A stretch of 64,000 nucleotides of DNA, taken from assembly GCA_029009095.1 (NCBI GenBank), contig JAQXJT010000039.1:1-64000 (forward strand), written 5' to 3'. A model generated the notes under the pieces. That model made no database searches. It was not told the DNA's origin and saw nothing but the letters and a program-made list of their open reading frames with translations. Of this stretch, positions 46,005 to 54,631 are shown in pieces. Both the position numbers and the translations under genes were made by a program. The DNA comes from a bacterium (GTDB lineage Bacteria; Bacillota; Clostridia; Oscillospirales; Oscillospiraceae). Position 1 is the stretch's first letter. Each line of letters starts with the position of its first letter.

Positions 46005-46034
46005 AAGCGCCGCCCGACGGGGCGGCGCTTTTGT
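46005..46034 (+). terminator. Terminator of the capA-ykuD operon
   Basis: AAGCGCCGCCC / GGGCGGCGCTT with GAC loop followed by TTGT. Confidence 0.85.
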
Positions 46035-46144
46035 GGTACATTTTGGTAATAATCTCATATTTTTTCATTCTTCTATAGATTTTTCTTAATCCTCATGCTA
46101 TAGTGGCAGCAGAAGTCAATTTTCTGGGAAGCGAGGGGATTTTT

Positions 46145-48055
46145 GTGGTTTTCAATTTGAGCTACGATGTGGCGGCGCTGGTGTTTTTGCTGATCATCTG
46201 CTGGCAGTTTTTCTCCCAGCGGCAGTTCCCCCTGCTGTCCAACCATGTCTTTGCCCTCTTCCTGCTGCTGGCCGTTCTGGCTCTCGTGATGGACATCGGC
46301 GGTACGCTGATGCTGAACCCGGAGCTGGGGATGCCGCTCTGGCTGTGCTACGCGGTAAACGCTCTGTACTATATGGTTCTGATCCTCTTCCCCTCCGTGC
46401 TGACTGTGTACATCCTCGCCCGCAGCGACAACACCAACCCCCGCGACTATCTCACCGCCCTGACCCCCTCTCTCCTCTCCGAGCTGGTGTTCCTGTTCGC
46501 CCTGCCCTTCGGTCTGGTGTTCCGCATCTCCCCCGCCATGGTCTATTCCCACGGCCCCTTCTCCCCCATCACCTATGTGAATTTGCTGGTCAATCTTCTG
46601 TTCGGCATCTGGATGCTGCTGCGCTGCCGCAAAAATCTGCCCCAGCAGGAGCTGCTCTCCCTCTCCGTGTCCATTCTTTTCGTAGTGGCCGCCGCCGTTT
46701 TCCAGTTCCTCCATCCCGACACGCTGCTGGTGTGCGCGGGCATCGCCGCGGCGCTGACGCTGATGTTCTTCACCATCCAAAACCCCGGCCGTATGCTCGA
46801 TGAGACCAGCCACCTTTTCAACCTCACGGCCCTGCGCATCTATCTGCGCTCGCTGCTGGTGGGGCGGCGTACCTTCCATCTGGCCGCCGTGAAGCTCCAC
46901 AGCCTCCACCGGATCAACACCGTCTACGGCGTGGATGTCACCAACCGCCTGCTCCGGGATTTCGGGCGAAATCTCGTTTCCCGTCCGCAGATCTGGGCTT
47001 TCCGCATCGGCGGGAGCCGCTTTGTGGTACTCTCCCCCAACGAGGACTCCTTCAAGGCCTTCCTCTACGATCTGACCCGCTGCGAAACCCTGCAGGGAAA
47101 CCGTCAGGTCTCCATTTCCGTCTGCCACATTCTCCCCGTGGACACCTTCCGCAGCACCGACGACGCGCTGGGCGTGATCGAGGGCGTTCTCTCCTCCCGG
47201 CAGGTGCGGGAACAGCACATCCCCTTCTGGGAGGTGGACGCGGACGCCGTGGCCGCCGTGCGGCGGGAATCGGACATCGAGAGCGCCATGCGGGAATGTA
47301 TCCCCGGCGCCACGGGCTTCGCCCTCTTCTGCCAGCCCATCTACCGCTGCGACAGCGGCAGCTTTGAATCCGGAGAACTGCTGCTGCGCTTCTCCACCCC
47401 CGAGCTGGGGAACGTCTCTCCCGGCGAGTTCATCCCTGTAGCCGAACACAACGCCCTGTCCTCGGAGCTGGACAGGATGGTGGTGGACTTGGCCTTCCGT
47501 GCCATTGCCGCCGGGCGCTTCGCCGCCTCCGGCTTCCACCATGTGCAGATCAATCTCTCCGCCGCCACCGTCATCGACAGCGAAGCGGTGGACGCCATCC
47601 TCCTGAGCGCCATGGAGACGGGCGTGGATCCCTCCTTTGTGATCTTTGAGGTCACCGAGACCACCGCGGACTGCTCCAAGGAGCTGATGCGGAGGAATAT
47701 CGAGCGGCTGTGCGAACGGGGCTTCCACTTCGCGCTGGACGACTTCGGCACCGGCTTTGCCAACATCGACCGGCTCTCCGCCCTGCCCATAAGCATGATC
47801 AAGCTGGATCGCGCCATGCTCAACTTCTCCCCGGACATTTTCCGGGGCATCGTAGGCGCGTTCCGGACTCTGCCCGTGGAGCTGGTGGCCGAGGGCGTGG
47901 AAACCGAAGAGCAGTCCCGGTTCGTGGAAGGCGCGGGCATCCGGCAGATCCAGGGCTTCCGCTACGCCCGCCCACTGCCGCTGGGAGAACTGGACGGCTT
48001 TTTGCGGGACGCCCTTGCCCTTGCGGGTAAAGCAGAAAACGAGAGCCCTGCTTAA
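46145..48055 (+). CDS. Membrane protein with degenerate GGDEF and EAL domain (c-di-GMP phosphodiesterase)
   Basis: 636 aa from GTG 46145 (GAGGGG 6-7 nt upstream). About seven N-terminal helices (5-210) look like a 7TM/histidine-kinase-type sensor. The GGDEF domain is degenerate: the signature reads GGSRF (289-293), so no cyclase activity is expected. The EAL domain is well preserved: ELL at 411-413, QINLS (Asn470), FEVTE (502-506), LDDFGTG (531-537), Lys553 and AEGVE with Glu583. It should therefore degrade c-di-GMP. A GTG 42 nt upstream overlaps a TATAGT and is less likely. Confidence 0.9.
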   Translation: MVFNLSYDVAALVFLLIICWQFFSQRQFPLLSNHVFALFLLLAVLALVMDIGGTLMLNPELGMPLWLCYAVNALYYMVLILFPSVLTVYILARSDNTNPRDYLTALTPSLLSELVFLFALPFGLVFRISPAMVYSHGPFSPITYVNLLVNLLFGIWMLLRCRKNLPQQELLSLSVSILFVVAAAVFQFLHPDTLLVCAGIAAALTLMFFTIQNPGRMLDETSHLFNLTALRIYLRSLLVGRRTFHLAAVKLHSLHRINTVYGVDVTNRLLRDFGRNLVSRPQIWAFRIGGSRFVVLSPNEDSFKAFLYDLTRCETLQGNRQVSISVCHILPVDTFRSTDDALGVIEGVLSSRQVREQHIPFWEVDADAVAAVRRESDIESAMRECIPGATGFALFCQPIYRCDSGSFESGELLLRFSTPELGNVSPGEFIPVAEHNALSSELDRMVVDLAFRAIAAGRFAASGFHHVQINLSAATVIDSEAVDAILLSAMETGVDPSFVIFEVTETTADCSKELMRRNIERLCERGFHFALDDFGTGFANIDRLSALPISMIKLDRAMLNFSPDIFRGIVGAFRTLPVELVAEGVETEEQSRFVEGAGIRQIQGFRYARPLPLGELDGFLRDALALAGKAENESPA

Positions 48056-48074
48056 AAAGCAGGGCTCTCGTTTT
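48036..48074. terminator. Bidirectional terminator between the EAL gene and hslO
   Basis: AAAACGAGAGCCCTGC pairs with GCAGGGCTCTCGTTTT across a TTAAAAA loop. Confidence 0.92.
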
Positions 48075-48093
48075 GCGCGCGGCGGCGCGGTTT

Positions 48094-48963
48094 TTATTCC
48101 CTTCCCCGGCGGATCTCCTCCGGTGCGATCTCATAGACCGCGTCGCAGAAGCGGCAGGTGACCTCCACGGTCTTTCCGTCCCGGGTAAGCTCGTCGAGAT
48201 CGGCGTCGGACAGGGTTTGCAGGGCGCCCACCACCTTCTCCCGGCTGCAAAAGCAGCGGTACTCCATGGGATGGCGCCCGGTATAGTGCCAGGGGAGCCC
48301 CCGGAGCACCTGCGCGATGACCTCCTCCGCGCCGTCCTCCGCCAGAATGGTGGTGAGCTGATCCATCATGAAGATGTTCTCCTCCAGCCTCTCCACGGTC
48401 TCGTCGGGGGCGAAGGGCAGCAGCTGCACGATGAAACCCCCGGCGGCCCGGACAGTACAGTCCGTGTCCACCAGCACGCCCAGCCCGCAGGCCGCGCCCA
48501 GCTGCTCGCTCTCGGTCAGGTAGGCGGCCAGATCCTCTCCGATCTCGCCGCTGACCAGCTCCGTGGAGCCGGTATAGGGCTCCCGGAGGCCGATGTCCCG
48601 GCTGACGGTCAAAAGTCCGTTTTTCCCCACGGCGCCGCCCACATCCAGCTTGCCGTCACTCTCCCGGACGGGCAGATCCACCTCAGGGTTTTCCACATAG
48701 CCCCGCACGTTGCCCTGACTGTCGGAGATGGCCAGCACGGTGCCCAGCGGCCCGCCGCCGTTCAATCGCAGCGACAGCTCCGCCTCATCCTCCTTCATCC
48801 ACTCGCCCATCATGGCCGCGCCGCAGAGGGCCCGCCCCATGGCCGCCGTGCCCGTGGGGCGCAGACTGTGTATCTGCCGGGCCCGCTCCACCGCGTCCCG
48901 GGCGGTGATCACGGAAATCTTCGCCGTGCCCTCGTCGGTCACGGCGCGAATAATCTCACCCAT
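48094..48963 (-). CDS. hslO: Redox-regulated chaperone Hsp33
   Basis: 289 aa. A holdase activated by oxidation. The four zinc cysteines are present as YRCFCSRE (CxC) and CRFC (CxxC) near the C-terminus. The N-terminal family block SLRPTGTAAMGRAL is clear. Last gene of the yerC-methyltransferase-hslO operon; 6 nt from its neighbour. Confidence 0.96.
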   Translation of the reverse strand: MGEIIRAVTDEGTAKISVITARDAVERARQIHSLRPTGTAAMGRALCGAAMMGEWMKEDEAELSLRLNGGGPLGTVLAISDSQGNVRGYVENPEVDLPVRESDGKLDVGGAVGKNGLLTVSRDIGLREPYTGSTELVSGEIGEDLAAYLTESEQLGAACGLGVLVDTDCTVRAAGGFIVQLLPFAPDETVERLEENIFMMDQLTTILAEDGAEEVIAQVLRGLPWHYTGRHPMEYRCFCSREKVVGALQTLSDADLDELTRDGKTVEVTCRFCDAVYEIAPEEIRRGRE

Positions 48964-48969
48964 GGTTTT

Positions 48970-49701
48970 TTACATCCTTTCCGCTGTGATAAACACCCGG
49001 CCCTCCTCATGTTGGGGGCCGTCGGTAAACATCTGTACGTTCCCAAAGCCTGCCGCTTCCAGCATGGCTCTCAGATCCTCCGTCTCGTGGGCGTACTCTC
49101 TGTGCTCCTCCTGCTCCCGCTCCCAGAGTCCGTCCTCCCCCTCGGAGAAGAGGTCGAGGTCGTAGTGGAGCACGCCGCTATCAAAGGACGAGCGCCACAG
49201 GCACAGCAGCCCCTCCCGCTCGTCCACAAAGCAGCCCCCGTCCAGAGACTGCATCCGCGCGGGGGTGAGCACATCAAAGGCGAAGATCCCGCCCGGCGCG
49301 ATAAAGAGCCGCAGCCGGCGCAGCACCTCCGGCAGCAGCGCCCCGGGCAGGTAGTTCATGCCGTCCAGAGAGCAGTAGGCCCCGTCCACCGTGCCGTAGA
49401 GATCCAGCTCCTCCGAGCGCTGGCAGAGGAGCAGGGGCGGCGTGGCGTCCCCCGTCCGCTCCCAGAGTTTCTGCTGGAACACACTGAGCATGTCCGCCGA
49501 GGCGTCCGTGCAGATCATCTCGTAGCCCCGCTCCGCCATGAGCAGGGAGAGTGTGCCGGTGCCGCAGCCCAGATCCAACAGCGTATGGACGGCTCCCCCC
49601 CTGCGGGTGAGAGCCGTTTCATACCAATCTGCAAATTCTTCGTAGGGCACGTCCCCGGTGAGGGCGTCATAGGGCGCGGCCAGAGCGCTGTAGGCGCTCA
49701 C
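48970..49701 (-). CDS. Class I SAM-dependent methyltransferase
   Basis: 243 aa with the SAM loop LLDLGCGTGTLSLLMAERG near residues 41-60, acidic residue motif II CTDASADML and motif IV DGAYCSLDGMNYL. The substrate is unknown, with a small molecule or tRNA possible. Overlaps yerC by 4 nt, so it is translationally coupled to it. Confidence 0.9.
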   Translation of the reverse strand: MSAYSALAAPYDALTGDVPYEEFADWYETALTRRGGAVHTLLDLGCGTGTLSLLMAERGYEMICTDASADMLSVFQQKLWERTGDATPPLLLCQRSEELDLYGTVDGAYCSLDGMNYLPGALLPEVLRRLRLFIAPGGIFAFDVLTPARMQSLDGGCFVDEREGLLCLWRSSFDSGVLHYDLDLFSEGEDGLWEREQEEHREYAHETEDLRAMLEAAGFGNVQMFTDGPQHEEGRVFITAERM

Positions 49702-50012
49702 TCCCCCTCCTCCTCTTCTCCCGCCTGTTCCTTCATCCGCTCAAAGGCGATGGCGTAGCCGTCCGCTCCGTACTGGAGACTGCGGTTCACCCGGGAGATG
49801 GTGGCGCTGGAGGCTCCGGTCTCCTCCAGGATCTGGTTATAGATAAGCCCCTTATTCAGCAGCGCGGCCACCTGGTAGCGCTGCTCCATGGCCTGCAGCT
49901 CCGTGACAGTGCACAGATCGTCGAAAAAGCGCATCAGCTCATCGGTGGTCTTCAGCGTCAGGATGGCGCGGTACATATCCACGTTTCGGGGCTTACGCAT
50001 ATGTTTGTTCAT
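49698..50012 (-). CDS. yerC: TrpR-like YerC/YecD family DNA-binding protein
   Basis: 104 aa. A Trp-repressor-type helix-turn-helix is read in YNQILEETGASSATISRVNRSL, with the family's LTVTELQAMEQRYQVA-like region upstream. It is a short Firmicutes regulator whose target is unknown. The ATG at 50012 has GAGGTG 4 nt upstream; an internal ATG 12 nt downstream would have better spacing. The C-terminus is acidic. Confidence 0.92.
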   Translation of the reverse strand: MNKHMRKPRNVDMYRAILTLKTTDELMRFFDDLCTVTELQAMEQRYQVAALLNKGLIYNQILEETGASSATISRVNRSLQYGADGYAIAFERMKEQAGEEEEGE

Positions 50013-50047
50013 AGCACACCTCTATGCTCATTATTTGTCTCCCGCAT

Positions 50048-50076
50048 ATTGTATAGCACTAAATTGTAAAAGTAAA
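50048..50076 (-). promoter_or_regulatory. Promoter of the yerC operon
   Basis: On minus, TTTACT, a 17-bp spacer, then TACAAT, about 35 bp upstream of the ATG. Confidence 0.65.
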
Positions 50077-50163
50077 GAGTCTCTTCTCCTCCTTCCACGG
50101 AATTTTCATTATGACAGTATCTCACGAAGACCCGGCCCATTTTTGCGGGGAATTATATTTCTA

Positions 50164-50192
50164 TTGAACAGCGGGGAAAAATGTGATAGGAT
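50164..50192 (+). promoter_or_regulatory. Promoter of nfeD-SPFH
   Basis: TTGAAC, a 17-bp spacer, then TAGGAT. A short direct repeat of AGGATA/GGATTA units follows, ending in the AGGAGG ribosome site. Confidence 0.7.
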
Positions 50193-50219
50193 AGGATTGG
50201 ATTAGGAGGTGTTTTTTCC

Positions 50220-50675
50220 ATGCGCCTTACCGTTATGCTCTGGTGCGCGGCGTTTGTGGGCTTTCTGGTGCTGGAAGCGGTCACGGTCTCGCTCACCTCG
50301 CTCTGGTTCGCGGCCGGGGCTCTGGCCGCCATGCTCTGCGCCTGGCTCCATGGCCCGGTGTGGCTCCAGCTGCTGTGGTTCGTGCTGGTGTCCGCCGCGG
50401 CGCTCTACCTCTGCCGCCCGCTGGTCGCCAAATATGTGAACAGCCGCGGTCAGGCCACCAACGCCGACCGCTATCTCCATCTGCGCGGCATCGTCACCGA
50501 GACCATCGACAACGCCGCCTCCAAAGGCAGCGTGAAGATCGAGGGCCGGCTCTGGACGGCCCGCAGCGCCGACGGCAGCATCATCCCCAAGGGCAGCATC
50601 GTGGCCGCCCGGGAGATCCGGGGCGTCAAGCTCATCGTGGAAGAAGTCAATCAAAATACAATTTCCGGGAGGTAA
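50220..50675 (+). CDS. nfeD: NfeD family membrane protein
   Basis: 151 aa. Two to three N-terminal membrane helices (about 4-65) precede a soluble OB-fold domain (about 85-150) with GIVTETIDNAASKGSVKIEGRLWTA and the final VEEV. NfeD proteins pair with SPFH/stomatin proteins in membrane microdomains, and the SPFH gene follows 6 nt downstream. AGGAGG is well placed. Confidence 0.93.
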   Translation: MRLTVMLWCAAFVGFLVLEAVTVSLTSLWFAAGALAAMLCAWLHGPVWLQLLWFVLVSAAALYLCRPLVAKYVNSRGQATNADRYLHLRGIVTETIDNAASKGSVKIEGRLWTARSADGSIIPKGSIVAAREIRGVKLIVEEVNQNTISGR

Positions 50676-50681
50676 AAGTTT

Positions 50682-51578
50682 ATGGGCTACTTCATTATCG
50701 GCATTTTCCTCTTGCTGATGGTCATCATCGTCCGCAACGTCCGGGTGGTTCAGCAGGCCCGGGCCTACGTTATCGAGCGCCTGGGCGCTTACAGCACCAC
50801 CTGGGGCGTGGGTCTCCATCTGAAGCTCCCCTTCATCGAGCGGGTGGCCAAGATCGTCTCCCTCAAGGAGCAGGTGGCGGACTTTCCCCCCCAGCCTGTG
50901 ATCACCAAGGATAACGTCACCATGCAGATCGACACGGTGGTGTATTTCCAGATCACCGATCCCAAGCTCTACACCTACGGCATCGAGCAGCCCATGGTGG
51001 CCATCGAAAACCTCAGCGCCACCACCCTCCGCAACATCATCGGCGATCTGGAGCTGGACCAGTGCCTGACCAGCCGCGATGTGATCAACACCAAGATGCG
51101 CGCCATCCTCGACGAGGCCACCGACCCCTGGGGCATCAAGGTCAACCGGGTGGAGCTCAAGAACATTCTGCCTCCCAAGGAGATCCAGAACGCCATGGAG
51201 AAGCAGATGAAAGCCGAGCGCGAGCGCCGCGAAGCCATTCTCCGGGCCGAGGGCGAGAAGCGCGCCGCCATTCTGGAGGCCGAGGGCGAGAAGGAGTCCG
51301 CCATTCTCCGGGCCGACGCCAAGAAGCAGCAGCAGATCCTGGAGGCCCAGGGCCAGGCCGAAGCCATCCTCACCGTCCAGCGGGCCACCGCCGACGGCAT
51401 CAAGCTTCTCAACGAGGCCGCCCCCTCCGCCGCCGTCATCCAGCTCCGCTCCCTGGAGGCCTTCGCTGCCGCCGCGGACGGCAAGGCCACCAAGATCATC
51501 ATCCCCTCCGAGATCCAGGGTCTGGCCGGACTGGCCAACGGGGTGATCGAGAGTGTGAAGGAGCCCAGCAAAGAGTAA
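50682..51578 (+). CDS. SPFH/stomatin-like protein (QmcA family)
   Basis: 298 aa. One N-terminal helix (about 2-17), an SPFH/Band 7 domain (about 20-190) with VIERLGAYSTTWGVGLHLKLPF, and an Ala/Glu-rich coiled coil (about 175-235) for oligomerisation, then GLANGVIES. It forms ring-like microdomain scaffolds and works with NfeD. GGGAGG precedes the ATG. The terminal hairpin at 51595 has no U tract. Confidence 0.93.
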   Translation: MGYFIIGIFLLLMVIIVRNVRVVQQARAYVIERLGAYSTTWGVGLHLKLPFIERVAKIVSLKEQVADFPPQPVITKDNVTMQIDTVVYFQITDPKLYTYGIEQPMVAIENLSATTLRNIIGDLELDQCLTSRDVINTKMRAILDEATDPWGIKVNRVELKNILPPKEIQNAMEKQMKAERERREAILRAEGEKRAAILEAEGEKESAILRADAKKQQQILEAQGQAEAILTVQRATADGIKLLNEAAPSAAVIQLRSLEAFAAAADGKATKIIIPSEIQGLAGLANGVIESVKEPSKE

Positions 51579-51659
51579 CATGATCCCACCGGCCCGGGCG
51601 GCAGGAGCGTCCTGCCGCCCGCGTCTTGTCCCTGGAAAAAACTGCCGGGAGGACATGGG

Positions 51660-51688
51660 TTGACAAAAGCAAAACAATGTGTTACATT
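51660..51688 (+). promoter_or_regulatory. Promoter of the 51.7-kb small gene
   Basis: TTGACA, a 17-bp spacer, then TACATT. GTTACA occurs twice (51681-51686 and 51691-51696), 10 bp apart, across the -10 and start site, which would be one helical turn and could be an operator. Confidence 0.8.
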
Positions 51689-51713
51689 TAGTTACAATAT
51701 TGAGGTGATTTGT

Positions 51714-52025
51714 ATGGCAAAGAAGGTACTTGAGTACAAGGGTCATCCTCTGCGGAGGAAGGACAACATCATTTATTACGGCAGCATGAGCGACAAATAC
51801 ATCATCATGATGCAGGTAATGGACAGCAAGAGCGTGATGCCCCTCTCCGGCGGCGTCGCGGAAGACGAGCTGAAGGTGGCCAGCCGGGTCTCCGTGCAGC
51901 TCCAGCTCACCGACCCCGCGGTGAAGTCCCGGGATCGCGTGGTCAAGCGGACAGAGAAGGACAGTCTTTACAGCGCCATCGATGTGGCTGCCGTCTGGCT
52001 GGAGAGGGCCCTCTCCCAGAAGTAA
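51714..52025 (+). CDS. Conserved-looking protein of unknown function
   Basis: 103 aa from the ATG at 51714 (GAGGTG 6 nt upstream). It is soluble, mixed alpha/beta, with YKGHPLRRKDNIIYYGSMS and a C-terminal helix DSLYSAIDVAAVWLERAL. No membrane helix, Cys cluster or catalytic motif is seen. The well-formed sigma-A promoter and clean ribosome site argue it is a real, well expressed gene. I do not recognise a family. The next gene (NlpC/P60) begins 30 nt on and is probably cotranscribed. Confidence 0.75.
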   Translation: MAKKVLEYKGHPLRRKDNIIYYGSMSDKYIIMMQVMDSKSVMPLSGGVAEDELKVASRVSVQLQLTDPAVKSRDRVVKRTEKDSLYSAIDVAAVWLERALSQK

Positions 52026-52055
52026 GGAACCGTCCCCGTACAATCGAGGTCTACC

Positions 52056-53213
52056 ATGAAGAAACAGAGAAAAGCACTGGCACTGGCGCTGGCCGTTTTG
52101 CTCCTGGCCGCCGCCCTCCCCCTGGACGCACGGGCGGCCAGCAGCTGCGACGGGGTAGTGATCGCCTCCTCGCTGAATATGCGCAGCGGCGCGGGCGCGG
52201 AGTATGATCTGCTGGCCAACGTCCCCCGGGGCACCACCCTGACGGTCATCGGCATCGCCACGGAGAACAGCGACTGGTTCAAGGTGAGCTACAACGGCCA
52301 GGAAGGCTACATGAGCAGCGAGTACATCATCAACGCCGGCAGCTCCCAGGCCGCGGCGGCCATCGCCGACGCCGCAGCGGCTGCCGCGGCCGCTCAGGCG
52401 GCGGCGCAGGCGGCCCAGAACGCCCCTCAGCCCACCCCGGCGCCCGCCCCCGCTCCCACCCAGCCCCCTGCCCCCCAGGAGGCTCCCCCGGCGGAGGAAC
52501 CCCAGCCGGAGAGCAGCGCGGAGGAAGTGATCTTCAGCCCCACCGGCGCCAGCAACGCCGTGGTCACGGGGGATCTGGTGCGCTTCCGCAGCACCCCCGG
52601 CGGCGAGATCCTGGGCAGCTTCCGCAGCGGCACGCGCATCTATGTGAACGCCCTGTCAGGGGCCTGGTATGAGGTAAACTGCGACGGCACCGTGGGCTAC
52701 ATCCACTCCAGCTACGCCACGCTGGACAGCGAAACGCAGGCCCCCGCCGCCGGAGGGGAGGAAACGCCCGCCGCGCCCGCCCCCACCCCGGAGCCCACCC
52801 CGGAGCCCACCCCCGCGCCCACTCCCGTCTACGTCCCCGCCAACAGCGCGGGCGGACAGCAGATCGTGGACACGGCCATGCAGTTCCAGGGCGTGCCCTA
52901 TGTCTGGGGCGGCACCTCGCCTCAGGGCTTTGACTGCTCGGGTCTGGTGTACTACACCTACCAGCTCTGCGGCTACTCCATCAACCGGGTGGCCCAGTCC
53001 ATCTACACCGGCACCGGCACCGCCGTGGGCCGGGATCAGCTGGCTCCGGGCGACATCATCTGTTTCGGCAATTCCTCCTATGTCTGGCATGTGGGCATCT
53101 ACATCGGCAACAACCAGTTCATCCACGCCCCCAACACCGGCTCGGTGGTGCGGGTGGAAAGTCTCAGCGGCACCTATGCCAACAACTTCGTCTGCGCCAA
53201 GCGCGTGGTGTAA
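52056..53213 (+). CDS. SH3b-domain NlpC/P60 peptidoglycan endopeptidase
   Basis: 385 aa. Signal peptide (1 to about 27, after ARA), first SH3b (about 31-88: SLNMRSGAGAEYDLLANVPRG), Ala-rich then Pro-rich linker, second SH3b (about 168-225), a further Thr-Pro linker, then an NlpC/P60 domain (about 265-385). The catalytic Cys is in FDCSG (near 294), His in WHVGIYIG and the third residue in FIHAPN. It cleaves stem peptides in the wall. GAGG is 6 nt before the ATG. A strong terminator follows. Confidence 0.94.
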   Translation: MKKQRKALALALAVLLLAAALPLDARAASSCDGVVIASSLNMRSGAGAEYDLLANVPRGTTLTVIGIATENSDWFKVSYNGQEGYMSSEYIINAGSSQAAAAIADAAAAAAAAQAAAQAAQNAPQPTPAPAPAPTQPPAPQEAPPAEEPQPESSAEEVIFSPTGASNAVVTGDLVRFRSTPGGEILGSFRSGTRIYVNALSGAWYEVNCDGTVGYIHSSYATLDSETQAPAAGGEETPAAPAPTPEPTPEPTPAPTPVYVPANSAGGQQIVDTAMQFQGVPYVWGGTSPQGFDCSGLVYYTYQLCGYSINRVAQSIYTGTGTAVGRDQLAPGDIICFGNSSYVWHVGIYIGNNQFIHAPNTGSVVRVESLSGTYANNFVCAKRVV

Positions 53214-53225
53214 AAGGAACAGAGC

Positions 53226-53266
53226 AGCCCCCGTCCGCTCCCCAGAGGGAGCGGACGGGGGCTTTC
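53226..53266 (+). terminator. Terminator of the NlpC/P60 gene
   Basis: A 17-bp stem AGCCCCCGTCCGCTCCC / GGGAGCGGACGGGGGCT followed by TTCC. Confidence 0.75.
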
Positions 53267-53292
53267 CTATTCTTGCGTTCTTGCGGCGGTTT

Positions 53293-54471
53293 CTATTTCC
53301 CCACGCGCATCATGGAACGGATGTGCTCGCCCAGCCGCCCGCTTTTCAGATCCTCCAGATCGATCACATCGATGCCCAGCTCCGCGGCCCGGTGTCGGGT
53401 GATATTCCGGCAGCTCTGGGTGCTGACGATGGCGGCCCTGGCGGCCTGCCCCCCGAAGCGGTCCCGGAGTATGGCCAGTTCATTGAGGGCCTCGGTGCCG
53501 ATGTCGCAGGTCTTGCAGCTGAGAAACGCCGGGAGGATCCCCTGCATGGCCATCACATCGATCTCGTTGGTCACATTGTCCTGCCTGCCGTCCCCCTGCC
53601 AGTCCACCACGGCGCTGGTGCGCACGTCGTTGAACAGTCCGCTGTCCACGCAGGCCTTGTAAACATAGAGTTCCAGCACGCTGCCCACATCCCGGAGCCA
53701 GGCGCGCACCTGCTCGTCCCGGAAGCGGAAGGACACCCTTCCCCCTTCGGCCTTTACGCTCTTGAGGAAGCCGATCTCTTCCAGTGCCTGGAGGGCGGGG
53801 ATGTTCGCCCGGATGGGCTGGCCCCGCTCCCCCTTGACGGTGAGCCCCGCCTCCACATAGAGGGGGATGGGTTGGCCCTTCTCCACCTGGGAGGCGCGCT
53901 GGATATAGTTGACGATCCGCGTCCAGTCCCGGCGGAAGCGGAGGTACACCCGGAAAAACGGCTCCACGCTGTCCATATAGCGCGAGAGGACCCCATTGTC
54001 CACCCGCCCCGGGCGCAGCGCGCCGCCGGCCATGCGGAAGCAGTCGTCCACCGTGTGCTGGATCTCGCAGGGGAGGCCGGCGGCGAAGGCGGCGTTATGG
54101 ATGTCGAAAAAGCAGTTGCGGCGGCGGCTGTAGGTGAACACGGGGATCTCCCGCTCCCCGCAAAGCCGCCCGGCGGCGAAGAGGGCCGCGTCCGTGCCGC
54201 CGGTGATGTCCAGCACGCAGTCAGGGTACTCCTCCACCACCCGCCTCAGTTGCCGGAGCACCTTGTTGCTGTTGTAGAAGCTGGACTCCAGAAAGACCAG
54301 CTCCGTTTCCAGCCCCCGGGAGAGGATGTAGTCCCGGAGCTTCTCCTGCAGCACCCGGTTCTGCGCCACCTCCGCCTCGCAGAGGAACACCGTCCGCTCC
54401 GGACGGAACACCTCCGTGCCCAGCACATTCTCGATGGGGCGCTCGTCATAAAGCTCGATGAGGGTTTTCAT
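53293..54471 (-). CDS. Card1/Can2-like CARF-nuclease (DUF1887)
   Basis: 392 aa. The N-terminus (about 1-145) is a Rossmann-like CARF domain with the ligand-loop pattern DITGGTDAAL (88-97). A winged-helix-like middle (about 205-255) leads into a C-terminal PD-(D/E)XK-type nuclease (about 262-380) with Glu267 in VLELYVY, Asp305 in NEIDV and Lys320 in SCK. This is the Card1/Can2 (DUF1887) architecture; type III CRISPR cyclic oligoadenylates activate its best-known members. The usual (E/D)xK acidic position is Ser318 here, so catalysis should be checked. No CRISPR or cas genes are in the window. It has its own promoter and is divergent from udg. Confidence 0.82.
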   Translation of the reverse strand: MKTLIELYDERPIENVLGTEVFRPERTVFLCEAEVAQNRVLQEKLRDYILSRGLETELVFLESSFYNSNKVLRQLRRVVEEYPDCVLDITGGTDAALFAAGRLCGEREIPVFTYSRRRNCFFDIHNAAFAAGLPCEIQHTVDDCFRMAGGALRPGRVDNGVLSRYMDSVEPFFRVYLRFRRDWTRIVNYIQRASQVEKGQPIPLYVEAGLTVKGERGQPIRANIPALQALEEIGFLKSVKAEGGRVSFRFRDEQVRAWLRDVGSVLELYVYKACVDSGLFNDVRTSAVVDWQGDGRQDNVTNEIDVMAMQGILPAFLSCKTCDIGTEALNELAILRDRFGGQAARAAIVSTQSCRNITRHRAAELGIDVIDLEDLKSGRLGEHIRSMMRVGK

Positions 54472-54501
54472 GTTCTCCCCTCCCCTTTCCCTTTTTCTCC
54501 C

Positions 54502-54530
54502 AGTATAACACAGTTTTTTCTCTCTGTCAC
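54502..54530 (-). promoter_or_regulatory. Promoter of the CARF-nuclease gene
   Basis: On minus, GTGACA, a 17-bp spacer, then TATACT, about 30 bp upstream of the ATG. Confidence 0.75.
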
Positions 54531-54575
54531 AGCTTTTTCCCCTCTTTGCCCCCTTTCTCTTTGGCGCTTTCCCGG

Positions 54576-54604
54576 TTGAAATATGGGAAGAACTGTATTA
54601 TAAT
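54576..54604 (+). promoter_or_regulatory. Promoter of udg
   Basis: TTGAAA, a 17-bp spacer, then a perfect TATAAT, ending 28 bp before the GTG start. Confidence 0.85.
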
Positions 54605-54631
54605 GTACGACTGGTAAAGGAGGCGGGAGAT

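Noticed and set aside
51595..51622. GGGCGGCAGGA / TCCTGCCGCCC hairpin after the SPFH gene
   Set aside because: Strong stem but no U tract (GCGTCTTG follows); not called a terminator.
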